Origin: JAHDBG01 sp963922315
GTDB lineage: Bacteria; Pseudomonadota; Gammaproteobacteria; Chromatiales; Chromatiaceae
DNA: 10,513 nucleotides
Reading direction: 5' to 3'
NCBI GenBank assembly: GCA_963922315.1
Contig: CAWUID010000046.1
Span: 1 to 10,513, forward strand
The notes beneath the pieces were generated by a model. The model saw only the letters and a program-made list of their open reading frames with translations, searched no databases and had not been told where the DNA came from. The position numbers and the translations under genes were made by a program. Each line of letters starts with the position of its first letter. Position 1 is the first letter of the stretch. Below, piece after piece: positions 1 through 6,222 of the stretch.

Positions 1-53
1 CATGCTCAGCTTGGTCGCTACTATGATCTGGCTTAATTGAGAACGCTCCCTAG
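1..53 (+). mobile_element. possible right end of an IS5-like insertion sequence (transposase C-terminus and terminal sequence)
   Basis: An open frame entering from the left edge (codons from position 2) ends at a TGA at 38-40 with the residues MLSLVATMIWLN. This hydrophobic tail ending in a W-L pair resembles the C-termini of many IS5-group transposases. The stop is followed at once by GAGAACGCTCC and then CTAG (50-53). CTAG fits the YTAR target duplication known for the IS5 subgroup, and on the other strand the sequence would read as an IS terminus starting GGAGCGTTCTC. The left end lies outside the window, so neither the inverted repeat nor the target duplication can be confirmed. It could equally be the end of an unrelated gene. 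Confidence 0.3.
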
Positions 54-211
54 CAAATACCTGTCGTTCTGTGCGAAGCGAAGCCATGGTCACAGCATCT
101 GCCGGATTGGCTACCAATCTATTCGGTCTGACAGGCAAACGAAGTTCAACGAACAGTCTTCTGGTCGATTTGTTTCTGGCGCACAGGCTTCCTGTCACGG
201 TACCGCATAAT

Positions 212-230
212 TGCGACAATCAGTGTCGCA
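212..230. repeat. small perfect hairpin, TGCGACA stem
   Basis: TGCGACA (212-218) and TGTCGCA (224-230) form a perfect 7-bp inverted repeat around a 5-base spacer ATCAG. On the plus strand it is followed by GGTTTT, a weak T-run, so it could be a modest terminator. It could also be a binding site for a dimeric DNA-binding protein. The function is unknown; only the symmetry is seen. Confidence 0.5.
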
Positions 231-309
231 GGTTTTCAGCGAATGTGTGCAAAGGCCGCCCGGTTTGAAAATGGCTACGAAGGTGGTTGCACCACTGTAC
301 TAAAACGGG

Positions 310-418
310 GCGTTATCCCGACCGGATTTCCGAGGGCGTCTGCGGCCATGGACGGCCGCAGCCGAGCCCCCACGGACGGGTATTCTGGCGTCCCTCGGAA
401 ATCCGGTCGGGATAACGC
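310..418. repeat. 109-bp palindromic element with 27-bp perfect arms and two internal hairpins
   Basis: The left arm (310-336, beginning GCGTTATCCCGACCGG) and right arm (392-418) are perfect reverse complements over 27 bases. Between them lies an 8-bp hairpin (340-347 with 354-361) whose six-base loop is ATGGAC. A 3-bp CCC/GGG hairpin follows (369-371 with 378-380) with loop ACGGAC. The architecture, a long closing stem around small GGA-loop hairpins, resembles dispersed REP-like or MITE-like intergenic repeats of gammaproteobacteria. Because the arms are in frame on both strands, each strand gives an open frame beginning VIPTGFPR and ending RKSGRDNA, which gene finders may call as a protein. 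The element lies downstream of the minus-strand operon and could also act as its terminator, although only a 4-T run follows on that strand. Only one copy is in the window. Confidence 0.8.
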
Positions 419-557
419 TTGCGAAAAGCCGGCAGTAACAGATCACCACATCAGTTTGAATTGCTGACTGGTAAATGCAGATCAATGATGCATGATATAA
501 ACTCAATGCCATATATTCTGAAATCAAGCTGTGATGCAGCACTGGTTGCGTTCGGAG

Positions 558-1076
558 CTACAGGTCGCCATGGATGCCGGCATCAATGATGCTGTACATG
601 GTATCGCGTACCTGCTCCGCCAGTGGTTGCAGCTCGATGGGTAGTTGAATGTTGCCCAGCACCTGATCAATGTTCATAGTGACAAGCCAGCCTTGTCCCT
701 GAGCATCCTTGACTACCGCAATCCGGCAGGGCAGAAAGGCTGCGAATAACAGGTTATGTTGCACCATTTTGCTGGCAGTCAGTGCATCGCAGAATGCCAG
801 GATATGCATATATGGACTTGGTTCACCCATTGCCCGGACTTGTTCTGATAATGGCAGTTCTGCGACCAGTTTGAAATTACGCTGGTTAGCGCGCAGTTTC
901 ATTGAGTCAACAGCGTCTTCTACGCTGACGCCGTCAGCAAGTTTAAAGCGTTGTACTGCCTGACCTGCAACTGCTGCAGGTTGTGTATGTTTGCTCAGGG
1001 TCTGGTCTTCTCCCATCATAGAAGCTGCAATAGCTGCATTCAGGCTGAATAAAAAGCTGAGTATTAACAAACGCAT
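558..1076 (-). CDS. exported DUF302 family protein
   Basis: This is a 172-aa protein with an N-terminal signal peptide (residues 1 to about 18, hydrophobic core LLILSFLFSL, Ala-rich cleavage region). The rest matches the DUF302 fold: a conserved stretch around residues 93-125 with FCDALTASKM, LPCRIAVVKD and then WLVTMN, and the C-terminus GDL. Cys96 and Cys117 are positioned as in the sub-group of DUF302 proteins with an FC-N/D and an LPCRI motif. The biochemical role of DUF302 is not established. Members are often found near sulfur, thiol or heavy-metal genes; nothing here proves such a role. It is the last gene of the minus-strand run, 49 bases after the dGTPase stop. The ATG is preceded by a weak GAG-type ribosome binding site. 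The product is probably periplasmic. Confidence 0.85.
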   Translation of the reverse strand: MRLLILSFLFSLNAAIAASMMGEDQTLSKHTQPAAVAGQAVQRFKLADGVSVEDAVDSMKLRANQRNFKLVAELPLSEQVRAMGEPSPYMHILAFCDALTASKMVQHNLLFAAFLPCRIAVVKDAQGQGWLVTMNIDQVLGNIQLPIELQPLAEQVRDTMYSIIDAGIHGDL

Positions 1077-1125
1077 GTCACAGTCTCATAAATTAGGTTA
1101 AGCAGGTGTCTGGTATTGATTTGAT

Positions 1126-2499
1126 CTATCCGACAGGCAGAGAAATACCGGTGATTTTTTTGTACAGGGAGACCGCGTAGGAGTCGGTCATGCCGGAAAT
1201 GAAATCGGTCAGGTGCAGCAGCCGGATATAGGGTGTACCTGCCGGATCATCTGGTGGCAGGATGAATTGCGTGGGTATCAGTTTGATCAGCATCCGGCTG
1301 TGTGCACTTGCCCGGTTGCCGTGTTGTGCCATGTCATCAATCACCGGGAGAAAGTATTCGAGCAGATCGCCGATGACCCGGAATCCGGCGGCCTGTATTT
1401 CGATCACTTCTGGTGCGCAATAGATGTGTGTCCGGGCCAGAGCCAGCAGTTCATCCAGCTGAGCCCGGCAAGCGAGCTGATCGCACAGAGGTTGATCCAG
1501 TTTACCCTGCAGAATATCAGCCGCCTGTTGCACAAAGCACTCGGAGACCTGTTGAATCATCGCGCCGATGCTCTTCGCCCGTAAAAATTCGATTCGGTCT
1601 TTGGGTTCTCGAATCTGATGCAGGCGGTCTCTGGCCGGATCTTTGGCCGGTAGCAGTGCGCTCAGGGCGTCTTCAGCCGTGCGATAGGTGAGATGTCCCA
1701 GACGGTAGCCATCTTCTATGTCGATGATGCGGTAGGCGATATCGTCGGCTGCTTCGAGCAGAAAGGCGAGCGGGTGTCGTTGCCAGGCGTGGGTGTGCCC
1801 TGCGTGTGGTATCAGTTGGGTTGCAGCTGCGACTTGTTTAAATAAGTCGAGGTCAGCGACATGGATACCATGTTTTTTTGCACTGACTCCGGATAATTCC
1901 GGACCAGTCAGGTGAGCAGTGCGAGGATATTTGCTGAAAGCAGCCAAGGTGGCGCAGGTTAGTTGCAGCCCGCCTGAATTGTCCGGATTTTGTAGTCGGG
2001 TGACGATGCGAAAGCCTTGTGCATTGCCTTCGAATGCCAGAAAGTCAGCGCGTTCGCCATCGCTCAGTCGTGCCAGATAGTCGCGAGCATAGGGTGAAGT
2101 GGTCGCCCAGTGGCGGATCGCTTCTTCGCCTGAATGACCGAACGGGGGGTTGCCGATATCATGCGCCAGGCAGGCCGCAGCACAGATATTGCCAATGTCA
2201 CCGGCTTGTGTATTTGCCAGTTCATCCGGGTGGCGTTCAATCAACACCTGGCCAACTTGTGTGCCGAGTGATCGACCAATGCTGGAAGCCTCCAGACTGT
2301 GCGTCAGCCGGGTACGTACATAATCCACCTTAGACAACGGGAAGACCTGGGTCTTGTCTTGCATGCGACGGAAGGCGGTGCAGAAGATGATCCGATCAGA
2401 ATCACGTTGATAGTCTGTGCGCAACGCATTGTTTGCACAAGTGTACAGCTCTGTGCCAGTACCGAGGCGTTGTGGCGTGAGGAGGTGGGTCCAGGACAT
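1126..2499 (-). CDS. dgt: deoxyguanosinetriphosphate triphosphohydrolase (dGTPase), HD superfamily
   Basis: This is a 457-aa enzyme expected to hydrolyse dGTP (or other dNTPs) to the nucleoside and triphosphate. It carries the family signature RTDYQRDSDRIIFCTAFRRM (residues 27-46) followed by QDKTQVFPL and RTRLTHSLEAS. The HD-domain metal ligands are His67, His113-Asp114 (in HDIGNPPFGHSGEEA) and an Asp in the DD pair at 252-253. The open frame extends 72 codons further upstream, but that stretch lies inside fpg and shows no homology. The ATG at 2499, giving MSWTHLL, is the normal family start and lies four bases after the fpg stop. There is no strong Shine-Dalgarno sequence, so translation may depend on coupling with fpg. 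The substrate range of dGTPase-like proteins varies and cannot be fixed from sequence alone. Confidence 0.93.
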   Translation of the reverse strand: MSWTHLLTPQRLGTGTELYTCANNALRTDYQRDSDRIIFCTAFRRMQDKTQVFPLSKVDYVRTRLTHSLEASSIGRSLGTQVGQVLIERHPDELANTQAGDIGNICAAACLAHDIGNPPFGHSGEEAIRHWATTSPYARDYLARLSDGERADFLAFEGNAQGFRIVTRLQNPDNSGGLQLTCATLAAFSKYPRTAHLTGPELSGVSAKKHGIHVADLDLFKQVAAATQLIPHAGHTHAWQRHPLAFLLEAADDIAYRIIDIEDGYRLGHLTYRTAEDALSALLPAKDPARDRLHQIREPKDRIEFLRAKSIGAMIQQVSECFVQQAADILQGKLDQPLCDQLACRAQLDELLALARTHIYCAPEVIEIQAAGFRVIGDLLEYFLPVIDDMAQHGNRASAHSRMLIKLIPTQFILPPDDPAGTPYIRLLHLTDFISGMTDSYAVSLYKKITGISLPVG

Positions 2500-2503
2500 A
2501 AAT

Positions 2504-3316
2504 TCAGTGTTGGCAATGAGGACAATAGACGCTGCTGCGTTGTCCGATGCGCTGCATCCGCAGACGGGTCTCGCAGTGATAACAAGGCTCGTCAGCACGA
2601 CCGTAGACTTGTAATTGGTGCCGGAAATAGCCCGGCTTACCGTCTTCCTGCTGAAAGTCGCGCAGGGTAGTGCCACCTTGTTGTATGGCAGCGCCAAGTA
2701 TCTGTTGCACCGCATCTACCAGTCGATCCAGTCGTGTGCGGGCGATACGGCAGGCTGCCCGGTCCGGACGAATCCCGGCAGCATATAAGGCTTCGGTGGC
2801 ATAGATGTTGCCGACACCCACCACGACCTTGCCATCCATCAGGACGGTTTTGATTGCTGCCCGGCGTTGCCGGGTGCAGGCATACAGGTAGTCTGCATGA
2901 AATGCCGGACTCAGGGGTTCTGGTCCCAGGTGTTGGAGCAAGGGATGCTGATCTGGTGGTGCATCAGTCCAGAGCACAGCACCGAACCGGCGTGGATCGC
3001 GCAAACGCAAACAACGGGTGCCGAACCGGATGTCCAGGTGATCATGTGGTTGCGGGGGAGTCTCAATTGGCAGGACGCGCAGGCTGCCGGACATCCCCAG
3101 ATGAATCAGTAAGGTGCCGCTATCGTCGCAGCGGAGCAGCAGATATTTGGCGCGGCGGGTGATCTGCTGTACGGTTCGACCTGGCAACAGAGTCGCCAGA
3201 TCAGGCAGCGGCCAGCGCAGCGTAGCGCGACGGACGATCACGCCGGTGATTGTCTGACCGGTCAGCCACGGACTGATACCACGCCGGGTGGTTTCGACCT
3301 CGGGTAGTTCCGGCAC
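2504..3316 (-). CDS. mutM: formamidopyrimidine-DNA glycosylase (8-oxoguanine DNA glycosylase/AP lyase)
   Basis: A 270-aa base-excision repair enzyme that removes 8-oxoguanine and ring-opened purines from DNA and cuts the abasic site. It begins MPELPEVETT with the catalytic Pro2, Glu3 and Glu6. Lys57 (in RRAKYLLL) is the conserved minor-groove lysine. The helix-two-turn-helix region includes VGVGNIYATEAL (165-176). The C-terminal zinc finger has Cys245, Cys248, Cys265 and Cys268 with the DNA-contacting Arg260 in GQRSS. Length is typical. The start codon is GTG at 3316-3314; it is fixed because the mature N-terminus must expose Pro2. The gene starts 3 bases after the nadE stop and ends 4 bases before dgt, so it sits in the middle of a tight operon. 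Also known as fpg. Confidence 0.97.
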   Translation of the reverse strand: MPELPEVETTRRGISPWLTGQTITGVIVRRATLRWPLPDLATLLPGRTVQQITRRAKYLLLRCDDSGTLLIHLGMSGSLRVLPIETPPQPHDHLDIRFGTRCLRLRDPRRFGAVLWTDAPPDQHPLLQHLGPEPLSPAFHADYLYACTRQRRAAIKTVLMDGKVVVGVGNIYATEALYAAGIRPDRAACRIARTRLDRLVDAVQQILGAAIQQGGTTLRDFQQEDGKPGYFRHQLQVYGRADEPCYHCETRLRMQRIGQRSSVYCPHCQH

Positions 3317-3319
3317 AGC

Positions 3320-4912
3320 CTAAAATCCGTTGGTGATCGGATAGCGTCGTTCCCGCCCGAACGCACGCCGGGTGATTTTGATACCAGGCGCTGCCTGGCG
3401 TCGTTTGTATTCGTTCCGGTCTATCAGACGGGTGATATGTTGCACAGTCTCTGCCTCAAATCCGTCGGCGATGATTTGTTCCACCGAGGCTGCCTGTTCG
3501 ACATAGCGTTCAATGATTGCATCCAGTACGGCATAGTCTGGCAGACTATCGCTGTCTTGCTGATCCGGACGTAGTTCGGCGCTGGGCGGACGTTCCAGCA
3601 CACGCTGTGGGATCACCGGCGCAGATGTGTTGCGCCAGTGTGCCAGGGCATATACAAGCTGCTTGGGTACATCTTTCAACGGAGCAAATCCACCATTCAT
3701 ATCGCCATACAGGGTGGCATAACCCACTGCCAGTTCGCTTTTGTTACCGGTCGTCAGCAGTAAGGCGCCGGTCTTGTTGCTGATCGCCATCAGAATCAGA
3801 CCCCGGCAGCGGGATTGGATATTTTCTTCGGTAATATCAGCTGGCAGATCAGCAAACAGCGGATCCAGAATCGTCTGAAAGGCTTGCACTGCCGTTTCAA
3901 TCGGCAGGCTGTGGTATGTGATACCTGAGACTCTGGCCTGCTCAGCTGCGTCCTGGTTGCTGATTTCTGCGGTGTAGCGGGATGGCAACAGAATCGCCTG
4001 GACGGCATCGGCACCCAATGCGTCTACGGCAATCGCCAGAGTCAGTGCTGAATCAATTCCACCAGACAGGCCCAGGATGACCCGCTGAAAATGATTTTTG
4101 TGCACGTAATCGCGGGTGCCGCAAACCAGTGCCTGATAGGTGGTTGCAAGTGGCGCTGGTGGCGGTGGGAGTGGTGTGTGTGACGTTGGCTTGCCTGTGG
4201 CATCCAACGTGATAATTAACTCGGTGCTGGTGAAGGCCGGGCAGCGGGCGATGAGTTGTCCGGTATTGGCCGTGACAAACGAACTGCCATCGAACACTAG
4301 TTCATCCTGTCCGCCGACCTGGTTGGCATACAAAACAGATAATTGATGTTGCTGTGCCAGTTGTTGCACGCGGGCTTCGCGTTCTGCTGCTTTGCCTTGA
4401 TGGAACGGTGAGGCATGCAGGCTGAGCAGCCAGTCAGCTCCGGCCATCGTCTGCATTGGCGGGTCGTGCCAGATATCTTCGCAAATGGCGAGTGCAAAGC
4501 GTATCCCGGCCTGACAGAAGGTGACTGTCTGATCGCCGGTTACAAAATAACGCCGTTCGTCAAACACACCATAATTCGGCAGATATTGTTTGCGGTATTC
4601 TGCCAGTACCTGGCCGTCGCGGATTGCAGTAGCCAGGTTGTAACGCTGGCCGTCACGTATCCCCGGCAAGCCGAACACCAGGGTGATGCTGGATATCTGA
4701 GTCAGTAGTCGTTGTACTGCGCGATCCACCCGTTGTTGGCAGGTCGGTCGTAACAACAGATCTTCCGGCGGATAGCCGGTGAGCACCAGTTCCGGGAAGA
4801 CAATCAGATCAACTTGTTGTATGCGCAATCGTTCAGCACACTCAAGCATCAACTGGCAGTTTGCCTCGATAGCCCCGACAGTGGGATTAATCTGCGCCAG
4901 TGCAATTTTCAT
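3320..4912 (-). CDS. nadE: glutamine-dependent NAD+ synthetase
   Basis: A 530-aa two-domain cytoplasmic enzyme that makes NAD+ from deamido-NAD+, ATP and glutamine. The N-terminal nitrilase-type glutaminase domain (about 1-250) has the triad Glu41 (VFPELVLTGYPPEDLL), Lys108 (YRKQYLPNYGVFDE) and Cys144 (AICEDIWHD). The C-terminal synthetase domain has the ATP-pyrophosphatase P-loop SGGIDS (283-288), TTGNKSELAVGY and GDMNGGFAPLKD. Two starts are possible. The ATG at 4924 would add MPPL, but the ATG at 4912 gives the usual MKIALAQINP and overlaps the stop of the upstream DUF2283 gene by one base (TGATG), which suggests translational coupling, so I prefer it. The glutaminase domain means the enzyme can use glutamine as nitrogen donor, unlike the short ammonia-dependent NadE of E. 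coli. Confidence 0.96.
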   Translation of the reverse strand: MKIALAQINPTVGAIEANCQLMLECAERLRIQQVDLIVFPELVLTGYPPEDLLLRPTCQQRVDRAVQRLLTQISSITLVFGLPGIRDGQRYNLATAIRDGQVLAEYRKQYLPNYGVFDERRYFVTGDQTVTFCQAGIRFALAICEDIWHDPPMQTMAGADWLLSLHASPFHQGKAAEREARVQQLAQQHQLSVLYANQVGGQDELVFDGSSFVTANTGQLIARCPAFTSTELIITLDATGKPTSHTPLPPPPAPLATTYQALVCGTRDYVHKNHFQRVILGLSGGIDSALTLAIAVDALGADAVQAILLPSRYTAEISNQDAAEQARVSGITYHSLPIETAVQAFQTILDPLFADLPADITEENIQSRCRGLILMAISNKTGALLLTTGNKSELAVGYATLYGDMNGGFAPLKDVPKQLVYALAHWRNTSAPVIPQRVLERPPSAELRPDQQDSDSLPDYAVLDAIIERYVEQAASVEQIIADGFEAETVQHITRLIDRNEYKRRQAAPGIKITRRAFGRERRYPITNGF

Positions 4913-5130
4913 CAGAGGTGGCATTCATTCGCTGAATTGTCAACAAACCGGGAGATTTTTTTCATATCTTCAGAATAATCACTGGCATGTTGTATATCCA
5001 TACCGACAATCTCGCCTGCACTGTTATAGTCCAGGATCAGTCCGCCTGAGAGTTCTTCACTTTCTGTGCTGGTTTCTCCGTTCAGGCTGATATATAGAGA
5101 ATCTGTCGTGGCATCATAATCAAACTGCAT
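4912..5130 (-). CDS. DUF2283 family small protein
   Basis: A 72-aa protein beginning MQFDYDATTDSLYISL, followed by ESEELSGGLILDYNSAGEIVGMDI. This is the pattern of DUF2283, a small beta-rich family of unknown biochemistry. Family members are often encoded beside a DUF4258 partner in putative toxin-antitoxin pairs; no such partner is present here. The frame is open for 33 more codons upstream, but those overlap trpD and lack homology. The ATG at 5130 has a GAGAG ribosome binding site about 8 bases upstream and gives the standard family start. The C-terminal part (DYSEDMKKISRFVDNSANECHL) goes beyond the usual core. The stop overlaps the nadE start by one base, and the gene follows trpD by 34 bases, so it is probably cotranscribed with both. 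Confidence 0.85.
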   Translation of the reverse strand: MQFDYDATTDSLYISLNGETSTESEELSGGLILDYNSAGEIVGMDIQHASDYSEDMKKISRFVDNSANECHL

Positions 5131-5164
5131 GGTGTGATCTCTCATCGCAATTTGTGCGTGGCGA

Positions 5165-6205
5165 TTATGCGTCCGGAAAGCTTTGGGTGAGGTCGGCGAG
5201 CTGTTGCAGTCGGGTGGCAGCGGCGCCACTGCCCAGTATTTCCTGAGCGCGTGATACCCCGCCGTTCAGACTGGTTGCAATGCCAGCGACATACAGTGCA
5301 GCGCCTGCATTCAGTGCCACTATGTCACTGGCCGCACCGGGTTTGCCGGACAGCAATTCGCGGATTGTTGTCAGGCTCTGGTCAGAGTCTGTGGCCTGAA
5401 TGTCTGCCAGGTTTGCGGTTGCCAGGCCGAAATCACCAGGTTTGACCCGGTATTGCCGGATGTTGCCCTGGTGTAATTCCGCCACCAGGGTTTTGCCGGT
5501 GATGCTGATTTCGTCCAGGCCATCGTCGGCGCACACGACCATGGCATGCTCTGTGCCCAGGTGTTGCAACACCTGAGCAAGTGGATAGACCCAGGCCTGA
5601 TCAAAGACACCGAGTAACAGGTTGGAGACTCCTGCCGGATTGGTGAGTGGCCCCAGAAGATTAAAGATGGTCCGGGTTGCCATCTGTTTGCGTGGCCCGA
5701 TCGCATGTTTCATTGCACTGTGGTGACCAGGGGCAAACATAAATCCGACGCCGACCTGACGGACGCAGTCGGCGACCTGTGCCGGGCTGAGTTGTAGTCT
5801 GACACCGGCAGCCTCCAGCAGGTCGGCGCTGCCGGAACGGCTGGAAACAGCGCGATTGCCATGTTTTGCAACATGGCAACCGGCAGCAGCAGCGACAAAG
5901 GTGCTGGCCGTCGAGATGTTGAAGGTGCCACTGGCATCGCCTCCGGTGCCGACAACATCAACCGCATGTGTCAGTCCGCTGATATCGACACCGGTCGCCA
6001 GCTCGCGCATCACTTGTGCGGCGGCCGTAATTTCGTCAACCGTTTCACCTTTCATGCGCAGGCCGATCAGAAAGCCACCGATCTGCGCATCGGTTGCACC
6101 GCCGCTCATGATGGTCTGCATCACTTGGGTCATGGTGGTGGTATCTAAGTCCTGGTGTTGCACGACCTGGTTGATCGCCGTCGCCAGATTGATTGCTGCT
6201 GCCAT
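5165..6205 (-). CDS. trpD: anthranilate phosphoribosyltransferase
   Basis: A 346-aa cytoplasmic enzyme of tryptophan synthesis that transfers phosphoribose from PRPP to anthranilate. An N-terminal helical domain (SGGATDAQIGGFLIGLRMKG, 34-53) is followed by the PRPP-binding GTGGD (86-90), FNIST (95-99), KHGNRAVSSRSGSADLLEAAG (114-134) and the metal-site region around VVCADDGLDEIS. Length is normal. An AGGAG sequence (6212-6216, read on the minus strand) lies 6 bases before the ATG and confirms the start. No other trp genes lie beside it. It follows the TRAP binding-protein gene by 17 bases and precedes the DUF2283 gene, an unusual context, since trpD commonly neighbours trpG and trpC. Confidence 0.96.
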   Translation of the reverse strand: MAAAINLATAINQVVQHQDLDTTTMTQVMQTIMSGGATDAQIGGFLIGLRMKGETVDEITAAAQVMRELATGVDISGLTHAVDVVGTGGDASGTFNISTASTFVAAAAGCHVAKHGNRAVSSRSGSADLLEAAGVRLQLSPAQVADCVRQVGVGFMFAPGHHSAMKHAIGPRKQMATRTIFNLLGPLTNPAGVSNLLLGVFDQAWVYPLAQVLQHLGTEHAMVVCADDGLDEISITGKTLVAELHQGNIRQYRVKPGDFGLATANLADIQATDSDQSLTTIRELLSGKPGAASDIVALNAGAALYVAGIATSLNGGVSRAQEILGSGAAATRLQQLADLTQSFPDA

Positions 6206-6222
6206 GCTGGTCTCCTGATTGG

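Larger units (their letters stand above)
54..557. other. gene-free region with structured DNA
   Basis: About 500 bases between the putative IS end and the stop codon of the DUF302 gene contain no frame that I can support as a gene. The short open frames at 71-268, 243-467 (plus) and 300-542 (minus) have no recognisable motif and no good ribosome binding site. The last two exist mainly because they cross the palindromic element. The region holds a 7-bp perfect hairpin at 212-230, the large palindromic element at 310-418, and an AT-rich stretch around 483-535. No clear promoter or tRNA was seen. Confidence 0.6.

Noticed and set aside
71..268. Plus-strand frame of 65 codons in the left spacer
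   Set aside because: No recognisable motif, no ribosome binding site, and it crosses the hairpin at 212-230; no evidence of coding.
243..542. Frames on both strands across the palindromic element
   Set aside because: They are open because of the in-frame inverted arms; the peptides mirror each other, which points to a repeat and not to a gene.
2500..2715. 72-codon N-terminal extension of the dGTPase frame
   Set aside because: It lies inside fpg in another frame and has no homology to dGTPases; the family N-terminus starts at the ATG at 2499.
5131..5229. Longer N-terminus for the DUF2283 protein
   Set aside because: The extension overlaps the end of trpD, and the internal ATG at 5130 has the ribosome binding site and the family start.
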